Of a DNA stretch of 64,000 nucleotides, positions 17,628 to 25,432 are shown in pieces. Where the stretch lies: NCBI RefSeq assembly GCF_018780385.1, contig NZ_JADMJO010000035.1, positions 1 through 64,000 on the forward strand, read 5' to 3'. The notes under the pieces were generated by a model. That model worked only from the letters and a program-made list of their open reading frames with translations, was not told the DNA's origin and made no database searches. Source of the stretch: Hydrogenophaga sp. Lineage in GTDB: Bacteria > Pseudomonadota > Gammaproteobacteria > Burkholderiales > Burkholderiaceae_C. Every line of letters begins with the position of its first letter. The first letter of the stretch is position 1. Both the position numbers and the translations under genes were made by a program.

Positions 17628-19912
17628 CAACACAACTCCGGAACGACGGGCACGGCCACGGCATTGGCCTGCGCAAACGGGTTGGGCAGCGCGCGCAGAT
17701 TCGTCGGCGCTTCCGCGCCTTCGACCACCACGATGGACAACAACTCGGGCAACTGCCAGCGCAGCAGGTTCAACGTCTGCTGGGCGCCGGCCTGGTTGCG
17801 CGGCAGCAGCGCCCAGTCTTCCTGGCCGGCGGCACCCTGGCGCGCAAACAGCTGCAGGCCGGTGACCTCGGCCACACCGGCCACGCGCGAGACCTCCACC
17901 TCCAGTTCGCGCTCGCGCACCGATCGGCCGAGCGCCCAGCCCTCGCCCTCCAGCCCGCCGGGCGCCAGCGGCCAGAGCAGGCGGCGCAGCGCTTCGCGCA
18001 CCTCATACAGCAGCTTGTCGCGCGCAAAACCCTCGCGCAGGCGCAGCGCCACCGACAGGCCCAGCGGCACGTATTCGCAGCCAATCACGTACAGCTCGGT
18101 GGCCAACGGCACCCGCGCCGAGAGGTGGGCGTGCACACGTTCGATGAAGGGCCGGTCTGGCCGTGGGTTGGGTGCCGGGGCCAGCGCGGCGGACGGCAGC
18201 ACCACCACGCTGACCACACCGGGCACATGGAAGCGCCGGTCGCGCGGCTTGAAGCGCGGCATCACTTCCACGCGGCCCACATCGGCCACGGGCGTCTCCA
18301 GCGCGAGGCGCTTGAAGTCGTCGGCGGTGACCGCGCGCTGCTGGTGGCGCAGCGTGGCCGGTATGCGACGCTCGGCCTGGGGCAGCGTCTCGGCGTCTTC
18401 GCCACCGTCCATGGCCAGGGGCTGGTACACCTTCATGGCGGGGGCGCGCTGGCCGTTGATAAGCGTGGCGGCGATCTCGCTCAGGCTGCCGGGCGCGAGG
18501 TTGCCCGCGCGCCCGCCGCCAAAGCGCCCGCGCGCCAGGCGCACGCGCATGAGCCGCTCGGGGATGCGCCCGCGCACGCCGTCGCCGAAACGCACGGTGC
18601 CGGCTTCGGCATCGAGTTCAAACGCACCGGCCTCGCGCGCCGTGAGGGCATCGGCGCTGATCGCGGCCAGGTCGTCCACGCGCCGCCACGGCTGAAACCC
18701 GCGCCCGCCGGGCTCTTCCACCTCGATCACCAGCGTCTCGCCGTCCACCGAACCGGCGGGCAAGGCAAAGCTCTGGTCGGCCGCGCCGCTGCTGGTGCCG
18801 AGCACCTGACCTTGCAGCGTCACGCGCTGGTCGACCTCGGCCGCGTTGATGCCCAGCCAGGTCAAGGGCAGGCGCTGCACCTGGCTGCCCGGGCGCGGGC
18901 GCACGCGCAGCCAGGCCACCAGACGGGCCGCGCGGGCTGCGTCGTCCAGCCGGGGCGGCGCATCACCCACACCGGCCAGCGGGTTCACGCCCACCTGGTT
19001 GGAAGGCACCCAGATGTCGTCCTGGCCGGGCAGCGGCAGGCGGAGCAGGCCGGGGCGCGTGAAGCCGCGGGAGGTGTCGCTGCCGGGCAGCGGCTCCAGC
19101 GTGAGGTAGTCCAGCGCCTGCGTGCCGGGCTGGCGCGTGACCATCTCCCAGATCACCGGCACCTCGGCCAGCGGGCCCACCTCTTCAAACAGGGCGGGCA
19201 AGGGCAGCGCCGGCACGATGCCCAGCGAGAGCAGCGAGGGCACGCCGGTGTCGCCGCCGCCAAGCGCGGCGCGCACGCTGTCGTTCACGTCCACTTGCTC
19301 CAGCGGGCCGGGCGCGGCGGGTGCAAGCAAGGCGATCCACAAGGCGCGGTCGGTCGAACGCTCGAACACGTCGAAGCCACCGGTCTCGGCGCGCCCCTCG
19401 CCAAACACCGCGAGCGTTTCGTAGCCCTGCACCGCGCCGCTGATGCGGTGCACGCGCGAGAGCCCGCTGATCACATCGGCCATGCGCGCCGCTTCGGCGT
19501 CGCTCAGGCGTCGCTTGATGTAGGTCTCGCCGGTGACCGGCAGCACGGTGGTCTCACCCAGGGTCTCAAAGGGTTGAGCACCCTTGAGCCGCGCGCCGGG
19601 CAGCAGCGAGCTGGCGCGCAGATCGGCCAGCGGCTGCGCATACGACAGGCCCACGATGCCGCCCGCCGGTTGTGCGGGGCGCAATGCCTGGCCGAGCAGC
19701 TTGAGGAACACCAGGCGCTGGCGCTCGGGGATGAGGTTGGCGCGGTAGAGCAGCGCGTCGCCCAGCCACGCGAAGAGCTCGATCAGCGTGCGCCCGGGGT
19801 CGCCCTGGCGCGGGTTGGTCCACTCGGGTGTGTGCGCGGGAATGCGCGCGATCAGGTCTTCGACCAAGTCGTCGAAGCGGCGGTCATCGAGGCTGGGAGG
19901 AACAATGGGCAT
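17627..19912 (-). CDS. putative baseplate assembly protein, gp6/gpJ-like (Afp11-like)
   Basis: A 761-aa protein with ATG 19912 placed immediately after the gp25 stop. It has the opening of the family often annotated as putative baseplate assembly protein: WTNPRQGDPGRTLIELFAWL, ALLYRANLIPERQRLVFLKL. The centre has VRFGDGVRGRIPERLMRVR and RRIPATLRHQQRAVTADDFK, the baseplate J core in which a ring-forming wedge protein contacts gp25. The C-terminal part includes LPSAALAPAPNPRP and LSARVPLATELYVIGCEYV. In contractile systems this protein builds the wedge ring around the hub. Its neighbours, gp25 upstream and gpI downstream, are the canonical order. Confident in the family. Confidence 0.87.
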   Translation of the reverse strand: MPIVPPSLDDRRFDDLVEDLIARIPAHTPEWTNPRQGDPGRTLIELFAWLGDALLYRANLIPERQRLVFLKLLGQALRPAQPAGGIVGLSYAQPLADLRASSLLPGARLKGAQPFETLGETTVLPVTGETYIKRRLSDAEAARMADVISGLSRVHRISGAVQGYETLAVFGEGRAETGGFDVFERSTDRALWIALLAPAAPGPLEQVDVNDSVRAALGGGDTGVPSLLSLGIVPALPLPALFEEVGPLAEVPVIWEMVTRQPGTQALDYLTLEPLPGSDTSRGFTRPGLLRLPLPGQDDIWVPSNQVGVNPLAGVGDAPPRLDDAARAARLVAWLRVRPRPGSQVQRLPLTWLGINAAEVDQRVTLQGQVLGTSSGAADQSFALPAGSVDGETLVIEVEEPGGRGFQPWRRVDDLAAISADALTAREAGAFELDAEAGTVRFGDGVRGRIPERLMRVRLARGRFGGGRAGNLAPGSLSEIAATLINGQRAPAMKVYQPLAMDGGEDAETLPQAERRIPATLRHQQRAVTADDFKRLALETPVADVGRVEVMPRFKPRDRRFHVPGVVSVVVLPSAALAPAPNPRPDRPFIERVHAHLSARVPLATELYVIGCEYVPLGLSVALRLREGFARDKLLYEVREALRRLLWPLAPGGLEGEGWALGRSVRERELEVEVSRVAGVAEVTGLQLFARQGAAGQEDWALLPRNQAGAQQTLNLLRWQLPELLSIVVVEGAEAPTNLRALPNPFAQANAVAVPVVPELC

Positions 19913-20302
19913 CTAGGTCTCCAGCTGGACGTTCACGTTCATGCGGCCCGGCGCACCCGTGCGCGCCAGCCGGTACTGGATCTCCACCCGCAGGTGGCTG
20001 GGGGCATCGGGCACATCCCACACCTCCACCGCATCGAGCAGGATGCGCGGCTCCCAGCGCGTGAGCGAGCCCTGCACCAGATCGCGGATGCGTCGGCGCG
20101 TGGCCAGCGTGTTGGGCTCGTGCAGCAAACGGTCCAGCCCGCCGCCGAATTCGGGCCGCATGAGCTGCTCGCCGGGGCGCGTGCTCAGCACGATGCGGAT
20201 GCCGTCGCGCACGCTCTTCTCCAGCGAGGGCCAGCCGAGCTGGCCGTGCTCGTCGGGCAGGCCAAGCCAGGGGAAACCGATGGGGGCTGATGCCGGATTC
20301 AT
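19913..20302 (-). CDS. gp25/GPW-family baseplate wedge protein (Afp9-like)
   Basis: A 129-aa protein starting at ATG 20302, which overlaps the previous stop as TGATG; a longer upstream frame was rejected. It has the hallmark of the gp25 lysozyme-like family: SVRDGIRIVLSTRPGEQLMR followed by PEFGGGLDRLLHEPN and TRRRIRDLVQGSLTRWEPRI. This protein is the inner wedge subunit that in T4-type and T6SS baseplates nucleates sheath polymerisation. The length is normal for the family. It precedes the gp6-like gene with no gap, the usual arrangement. Confidence 0.9.
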   Translation of the reverse strand: MNPASAPIGFPWLGLPDEHGQLGWPSLEKSVRDGIRIVLSTRPGEQLMRPEFGGGLDRLLHEPNTLATRRRIRDLVQGSLTRWEPRILLDAVEVWDVPDAPSHLRVEIQYRLARTGAPGRMNVNVQLET

Positions 20303-21948
20303 CACTCGCCCTTCTTCGGATAAGGGATGCAGATCTTGATGAACGCCATCCACTTGAAGATCAGGTCGAACAGGCTCAGGAAGATGCTCAGCACGATGAA
20401 GGCGCACAGCGTGATGACGGGCAAGCTGAAGCTGCAGATCCAGCCGATGGTGATGCCGCCGTCGGCTGGCTTCTTGCCCTCCATCAGGTCCTTGGGGTTG
20501 CCACTGAGCAGGTTCTGCAGCGCCGGCGGCACGGTGAAGGACACGTTGGGCTTGAGCGAGCGCAGCAGGCCGGGTTCGGTGATGTCGGGCAGGCTGATGC
20601 GCACCGGCGGCGCGCCCGAGCCTTCGAACCACGGCGCGATCACGAAGGGCTCGGTGGCTTCGCTCCAGACGATGCGCGCGGGGCAACCGCACTCGGGCTT
20701 CAGGCGCACGAAGGCGCGCACCACGTACTGTGCCGCCGGATCGTCGAAGCGGCCCGGCGCCGGATTGAGTTGCGCAAACCGCTCGGCCACCGCGCGCGAG
20801 AGCGCCAGCCGCAAGGCCTGCGCCTCGTGGCTGGGCAAGGCGGGCCAGCGCGCGGGCATCTCGGGCCGTGCAGCCTGCTCGTCGCGCTGCACCAGCACCG
20901 GCACCGCCTGGCGCAGGAAGGCTTCGGCGTTCACCGTGCGCGCCACCGTTTCGCCATCGCGCAGCTTCAAGGGCAAAGCGATGGCCGCGAGTTGCTGGCG
21001 CAGCGCCTGGCTGGCGGTCGAGGTGCCGGCGAAGGCGTTGAACTCACCATCGAGCTGACGCAGCAGCCGCAGCAAGCGCTGCATGCCGGTGCGAGCCCCA
21101 CCGCCCGGGCGCAGCTGGTTCCAGTGGTCGATGGACACCCCGGTGGGCCGCACGGTGGTGGCGAGCTCTGCAGCCTCGGTCCAGGCCGGGTTGAGGCTCT
21201 CGCCATCGAGGGGAAAGTCCATGGCCTCACCGCGCAGGGCCTGCACCAGGTGGTTGCGGAAATCGGTGCTCTCCGGCCCGAAGGTGTTGGCCTCGTCGAA
21301 CACCGGCGCGGTCTCGGCCAGCTCGCCGCTCACCGTGGGCACCAGGCCGTAGTACAGCGTCTTGCCCGCGGCCTTGCAGACCTCGGGCGGCGCCACGAAC
21401 ATGGGCACCACGTGTTCATCGAGCAGCGTGTCCTCGCGCTGCAGGGCCAGTTGCACCAGCTCGTGGTCGATGTCGGCCACACCGGTCTGGCCGCTGTGCA
21501 GCCGCAGCTGACTGGCCGGATCACGCGCGGTGCCACCGATGCGCTGCACCGGCAGCCAGCCGCGCAGGCGTCCGCGCGAACGCATCCAGCCCTCTTCCGC
21601 GGCACCACCCGCGCGACGCACGCGGCGAACCACGAGACCCGCCGACGCCACGCGGGCGGGGTCCACACGCGGTGTGCCCGGTGTGTCGCACCAAGCCTCC
21701 AGCACGGCCAGGTGGTGTTGGCGCTGGATGGGCTGGAACAGCTTGAGCACCTGGCGCGGGGTGCGCGCCGCGGCGCGCGAGGCCAGCAACTTCGCGCGGC
21801 CCTCGACGGTGGTGATCTCGTCCAGCACAGCATCGATGAAGTCGCCATCGGCGCGTTGCAACAAGAGCGGCGCACCACCCGAGGCGACGCCACGCGGCGA
21901 GCCCAGGGCCACGTCGTGTGGAATTTGTTGCGTCAGCGTGCGGGCCAT
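20302..21948 (-). CDS. unknown eCIS protein with C-terminal hydrophobic anchor
   Basis: A 548-aa protein from ATG 21948, 4 nt after the spike gene stop. No recognised domain. The first 150 residues are Arg/Ala-rich and helical; the middle has LYYGLVPTVSGELAETAPVF and LKPECGCPARIVW with a C-x-C. The end (about 500-548) is strongly hydrophobic, with GWICSFSLPVITLCAFIVLSI and FLSLFDLIFKWMAF, finishing in a positively charged KKGE tail, so one long or two short membrane segments are likely. It is embedded between the spike and gp25 with translational coupling on both sides, so it must belong to the particle or its anchoring. A membrane-anchoring role is possible but is an inference; a hydrophobic core peptide packed inside the particle is an alternative. 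Confidence 0.6.
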   Translation of the reverse strand: MARTLTQQIPHDVALGSPRGVASGGAPLLLQRADGDFIDAVLDEITTVEGRAKLLASRAAARTPRQVLKLFQPIQRQHHLAVLEAWCDTPGTPRVDPARVASAGLVVRRVRRAGGAAEEGWMRSRGRLRGWLPVQRIGGTARDPASQLRLHSGQTGVADIDHELVQLALQREDTLLDEHVVPMFVAPPEVCKAAGKTLYYGLVPTVSGELAETAPVFDEANTFGPESTDFRNHLVQALRGEAMDFPLDGESLNPAWTEAAELATTVRPTGVSIDHWNQLRPGGGARTGMQRLLRLLRQLDGEFNAFAGTSTASQALRQQLAAIALPLKLRDGETVARTVNAEAFLRQAVPVLVQRDEQAARPEMPARWPALPSHEAQALRLALSRAVAERFAQLNPAPGRFDDPAAQYVVRAFVRLKPECGCPARIVWSEATEPFVIAPWFEGSGAPPVRISLPDITEPGLLRSLKPNVSFTVPPALQNLLSGNPKDLMEGKKPADGGITIGWICSFSLPVITLCAFIVLSIFLSLFDLIFKWMAFIKICIPYPKKGE

Positions 21949-21952
21949 GGCG

Positions 21953-22639
21953 TCACCAGACGTTCCCGGCGCCCGGGGTGTAGCTCGTGGAGACAACCGC
22001 ATTGGTGATCAGCGTCTGGCACTTCACGATGCCCGAGAAGTCGGACATGGCCGCGTCCACCTTGACCATGCCCGCGCTCACCTCCACCTGCGCGGCCGTC
22101 ACCTTCACCTTCGCCGCGGCTTCCACCGTGATGCCTGCCGTGTCCATCACCACGCGGTTGCCGTTGGCGTCTGCTAGCGTGATCGAACCCGGCCCGTCCT
22201 GCAGCGTGACGGTCTGGCCGCCGGGCGTCTCCAGCGTCAGGGTTTCCTGCCCGTCCTCGTCGAGGATGGTGATGGCCACGCCGTTCTTCGACTTCAGCCG
22301 TTTGGTGCGGTGCTGCCCATCGGCCAGGTCGGCGGGTGATGGCGAGTTGCCGTTCCACAGCCCGCCGATGATCAGCGGGTGGCGCGCATCGCCGTTCATG
22401 AAGATCACGAGCACCTCGTCGTCCACATCGGGCAGGAAGAAGAAGCCCCGGTCGTTGCCCGCGAACGGCGCCACCACGCGCGCCCACAGCGGTGCGTCCT
22501 GGTCGGTCACGCCGTCGTGCGCGAGCAGGCGCACCTGCACGCGGTTGCGGCGCTCGGGGTCGTCGAGCGAGACCACCAGCGCCAGCGCGCCGGCCTGCAG
22601 CCAGCCTGCCGGCCGCTCCAGCAGCGCATCACGTTTCAT
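21953..22639 (-). CDS. gp5/gpV-like spike protein (OB fold and beta-helix)
   Basis: A 228-aa protein starting at ATG 22639, overlapping the hub gene by ATGA; the longer frame upstream is discarded. It contains the OB-fold signature of VgrG/gpV: LWARVVAPFAGNDRGFFFLP, then DVDDEVLVIFMNGDARHPLI and IGGLWNG. This is followed by KSKNGVAITILDEDGQETLT and repeats of V-x-V (TVEAAAKVKVTAAQVEVSAG) expected of a short beta-helical needle. In Afp8, PVC and T6SS VgrG this part is usually fused to the gp27-like hub; here it is a separate gene translationally coupled to it. It would form the trimeric spike on the tube tip. No separate PAAR tip follows. Confidence 0.87.
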   Translation of the reverse strand: MKRDALLERPAGWLQAGALALVVSLDDPERRNRVQVRLLAHDGVTDQDAPLWARVVAPFAGNDRGFFFLPDVDDEVLVIFMNGDARHPLIIGGLWNGNSPSPADLADGQHRTKRLKSKNGVAITILDEDGQETLTLETPGGQTVTLQDGPGSITLADANGNRVVMDTAGITVEAAAKVKVTAAQVEVSAGMVKVDAAMSDFSGIVKCQTLITNAVVSTSYTPGAGNVW

Positions 22640-23727
22640 GCGCCCTCCCCGAGGAACGCGCACTCGCCGCTGAACTCGGTGCGGTAGCCCGAGCTCAGGT
22701 CGAAGAGGTGCGAGGCGGCGCACACGAAGTAGCGGTTGTCGAACTGCGGCGAGAGGCCCGTGACCGCCACCGTGGTGCCCACGCGGATGGCCGGGTTGCC
22801 TTCGCTCAAGCCTTCGATGCGCACGAAGCGGCGCGCGCGCTGGTCGTGAGCGGCCTGGGCCACCGCCTGGGCTTCGGCATCGCTGCTCACCGCCAGGTGG
22901 CCGATGTGTTCATGGCGTGGGCCGAAGGTCTCATCGAGCCACGACGACCCACCGCGCCCGCTGCCCGGCCCGCTGTGCGTGATCTGCGTGGCCTCATGGC
23001 TCACCGCGCTGCCGTCCACCGGGTTCCAGCCCGCCGCGCTGGTGGCGGTGACCTGTTGCGACAGGTCGGCGATCACGCGGGCGCGCATGAGCTGGCCAAA
23101 CAGCGCGAGCTCCACCTCGCCACGCGCCACGTCACCGCGCGGCGCCACCTGCAGCTCGTCACCCACGATCTGCAGGTCGGCGTCGAAGCGCGCGAGCAGC
23201 CGACGCAGAAAGGCGAGATCACTCTCGTTGATCTGCGCCCAGGTCCCGGTCGGGCTGGTGAGGCCGGTGATGGCGGGCCGCAGGTTGAGCGCGCCGGCCA
23301 CTTCGCGCACCACGTCGGCGGGGGACATGTCGTTGTAGACCTTGCTGCGCCGGGCCAGACGCGCGGCCTGCAGCGCGTCTTCGGCGAGCACCGTGATCTC
23401 GGGTGCGCCGCCCATGCTGAACAACAACTCGATGGCACTGACCTTGCCGCGAAATACCTCCACCGGGGCTTGCACGTCCCCCGCGTACACCGCGAGTTCG
23501 GCGCCCAGCTTCAGCCCGGACTGCGCACCAAAGGCCTGCTCGGTGCCGCCCGCCGTGGTGCCCACCCAGTTGGACAGGCGCAGCTCCAGTCGGCTCATGC
23601 CGCCTTCGCTCTCGTCCATGCGCATGGCGACCAGCAGGTTGGACAAGCGCACGTCGGCCTGACCACCGAGCCGCAGCGTGGGACGCGCGCTGTAGAGGGC
23701 TTGTCGGCTGAGGGCGGCTTCGGTCAT
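22636..23727 (-). CDS. gp27-like hub protein, late control D family
   Basis: A 363-aa protein with ATG 23727. It matches the phage late control D/VgrG N-terminal family: an N-terminal beta-barrel region (LSNWVGTTAGG, EVFRGKVSAIELLFSMGGAP), then SKVYNDMSPADVVREVAG, INESDLAFLRRLLARFDAD, and a second barrel region with RIEGLSEGNPAIRVGTTVAV. This protein forms the trimeric hub that adapts the sixfold tube to the threefold spike. It is followed by the spike gene with a 4-nt overlap and preceded by a 56-aa gene 22 nt away. The family assignment is strong. Confidence 0.88.
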   Translation of the reverse strand: MTEAALSRQALYSARPTLRLGGQADVRLSNLLVAMRMDESEGGMSRLELRLSNWVGTTAGGTEQAFGAQSGLKLGAELAVYAGDVQAPVEVFRGKVSAIELLFSMGGAPEITVLAEDALQAARLARRSKVYNDMSPADVVREVAGALNLRPAITGLTSPTGTWAQINESDLAFLRRLLARFDADLQIVGDELQVAPRGDVARGEVELALFGQLMRARVIADLSQQVTATSAAGWNPVDGSAVSHEATQITHSGPGSGRGGSSWLDETFGPRHEHIGHLAVSSDAEAQAVAQAAHDQRARRFVRIEGLSEGNPAIRVGTTVAVTGLSPQFDNRYFVCAASHLFDLSSGYRTEFSGECAFLGEGA

Positions 23728-23749
23728 GGCGTTGACGTGTTGATGGCGC

Positions 23750-23920
23750 TCAGTCGGTCTGCAGGCGCCAGTCGCGTTCGGCGCGCAGGTCCAGCGCTCG
23801 CTGCAACGCCTCCAGCTGGCGCGGGTCGTCGGGTGAGGTGGCTTCGCTCGCCTGCGCGGTGGGTGGGGTGGGCCGATCGGCGGGCACCTCGGCGGTGACT
23901 TCTTCGAAGGTGATGGGCAT
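23750..23920 (-). CDS. small eCIS protein, 56 aa (Afp6-position)
   Basis: A 56-aa reading frame with ATG 23920 behind a strong GGGGAG ribosome site and 19 nt after the preceding stop; the hub gene begins 22 nt after its own stop. The sequence opens MPITFEEVTAEVPADRP, continues through a Pro/Thr/Ser-rich linker and ends in an amphipathic helix, ALQRALDLRAERDWRLQTD. Small proteins of about 55-65 aa are regularly encoded near the Afp5-Afp8 genes of eCIS loci (Afp6, DUF5908-like). I assign this by position, size and the MPI opening only. The clean start signals and spacing make it very likely to be a real gene. Confidence 0.65.
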   Translation of the reverse strand: MPITFEEVTAEVPADRPTPPTAQASEATSPDDPRQLEALQRALDLRAERDWRLQTD

Positions 23921-23939
23921 GTGTGTCTCCCCGGGTCGT

Positions 23940-24884
23940 TCAGTCAAAAGCGATGCGGGCCTGCAGGTCGGCGGCGGCACCCACGTCGGTACCCAGGCTG
24001 CCCGCGCCCGAACCGCGCGCCATGCCGCCCGGTGCGAAGCCGGTGGCGCCGGTGCGCGATTGCGCCGAGGGCAGCAGGGCCTGTGCGTTGGGCAGTGATG
24101 CGCCGCCACCCGCGCCGGTGCGCAGGCCGGCAAAGGCGGCTCCGGCCGTGGCGCCGACACCGATGCCCACACCGGCTCCAGCGCCCACCGACAGCGACGC
24201 CGAGGCAAACGCCGCCGGCGCTCCGAGCGACACATTCGCATCGACCAGCAGCGAGGCACTGCCGCCAAAGCGCAAACTGGCCGAGGCGTTGGCACTCGCC
24301 ACGGCCCGCGCGGCGCGCGGATCGCCGCCGGCCGCGGCCACGCCCGACGGGCCGACCCCGCCTGGGACCTCCATGGACGATGCACCGCCTGTGCGATCGG
24401 CCGACGATGCCGGCGCGCTGGCACTTTCGAAGTTGGGGGCGTCGCTGGAGAGCGTGAGGTTGATGCCCGCGCGCAGCGGCACACCGTCGTGCGAAAACAG
24501 GTCCAGCGTTTCCTTGTACTGCTCCACCGTGCCCACGAAGCGGTAGGCGCCCCAGCTGAACTCCACGCGCGGCGGGGTCTTCTCGTTCTCGCCGCCGAAG
24601 GGTTTGAGCATCTGCGCCATCTTGTCGGTGGTGCCACGCACGTCTTCACCGCCCCGCACCTCGCCGCCCAGGTTTTCAGCGGTGGTGTCGAACACCAGGT
24701 CCATGGTGAGCTTGGCCACGGTGGCGCTCACGTATTGGCGGCTGCCCGCGCCCTGGCCCGCGGGGCCGAGCGTGTTCGACACGGTGTACTGCAGCGAGGC
24801 CGGGTTGAAGTGCACCTTCACCACGGTCTCGGGCGCCGGACTCAGCGTCTTGAACTCGGCGACGGCGATGGTTCGTTCGGTCAT
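23940..24884 (-). CDS. Afp7/Pvc7-like tube-hub adaptor protein
   Basis: A 314-aa protein. I choose ATG 24884, 2 nt after the second tube gene, and reject a longer frame that runs back into that gene. The N-terminal 160 residues match the Afp7/Pvc7 type: FKTLSPAPETVVKVHFNPAS, LQYTVSNTLGPAG, LTMDLVFDTTAENL, PPRVEFSWGAYRFVGTVEQY and PLRAGINLTLSS. These proteins join the tube to the hub and often end in a LysM domain. Here the last 140 residues are Ala/Gly/Ser-rich low complexity, with no LysM motif that I can see. This difference is notable but does not weaken the N-terminal call. Confidence 0.8.
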   Translation of the reverse strand: MTERTIAVAEFKTLSPAPETVVKVHFNPASLQYTVSNTLGPAGQGAGSRQYVSATVAKLTMDLVFDTTAENLGGEVRGGEDVRGTTDKMAQMLKPFGGENEKTPPRVEFSWGAYRFVGTVEQYKETLDLFSHDGVPLRAGINLTLSSDAPNFESASAPASSADRTGGASSMEVPGGVGPSGVAAAGGDPRAARAVASANASASLRFGGSASLLVDANVSLGAPAAFASASLSVGAGAGVGIGVGATAGAAFAGLRTGAGGGASLPNAQALLPSAQSRTGATGFAPGGMARGSGAGSLGTDVGAAADLQARIAFD

Positions 24885-24886
24885 GC

Positions 24887-25432
24887 TCAGGCCTTGGGGA
24901 AACCGAGGGTGAGGCCCTCGTGCGCCAGGTGCAGCTCTTCCACCGCCACCTCGGTGGCGCGGGCATTGAGGTCGGCGGCTTTGAACTTCACCGGCATGCA
25001 GCGCGCGAGCGACCAGGTCATCACCTTGGTGCCGGCACCATCGAGCATGTCGATGTCCACGTCCATGCGCGCGGCGTAGTCGCCGCCCGAAACCAGCGCG
25101 AACCACTTCCAGAGGTGGCGGTTGTCGGTCATGCCGCGCTTGAGGATCACGGTGGCGTGCGTCACCTGGCCGGCGCGTTGGAATGCGCCGTGGTTGACAC
25201 CGCCGCTGCGGATCACCTTGGGCTCCATGGTGGCCTCCAAGCCCGTGCATTCGGCAAAGGCGCCCTTGCACATCTCCACCTCGTTGCCTTGGCCCGTGCC
25301 CGCGCCCGACTGGCGAAACCGCACCTGGAAACGAAACGGAATGAGCGGCGCCGAGGACGGCCGTGCGCCCGCACCGATACCGATCGACACCTGGGCCGAG
25401 GCGCTGGCGGAGAACTCTGCGCCGATGGCCAT
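24887..25432 (-). CDS. inner tube protein 2, gp19-like (Afp5-like)
   Basis: A 181-aa protein from ATG 25432, overlapping the second sheath stop as TGATG; a GTG one codon upstream is an alternative. After a low-complexity Ala/Gly start it has PLIPFRFQVRFRQSG, CKGAFAECTGLEATMEPKVI, GAFQRAGQVTHATVILKRGM and WSLARCMPVKFKAADLNA, the pattern of the T4 gp19-like tail tube family. It is longer and more divergent than the first tube gene, as expected for the tube initiator (Afp5-type) that contacts the hub. The downstream gene is the Afp7-like adaptor, which supports this. Confidence 0.85.
   Translation of the reverse strand: MAIGAEFSASASAQVSIGIGAGARPSSAPLIPFRFQVRFRQSGAGTGQGNEVEMCKGAFAECTGLEATMEPKVIRSGGVNHGAFQRAGQVTHATVILKRGMTDNRHLWKWFALVSGGDYAARMDVDIDMLDGAGTKVMTWSLARCMPVKFKAADLNARATEVAVEELHLAHEGLTLGFPKA

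Noticed and set aside
24885-25271. Upstream extension of the Afp7-like protein
   Set aside because: It is inside the second tube gene in another frame. The family opening FKTLSPAPETVVKVHF begins just after ATG 24884.
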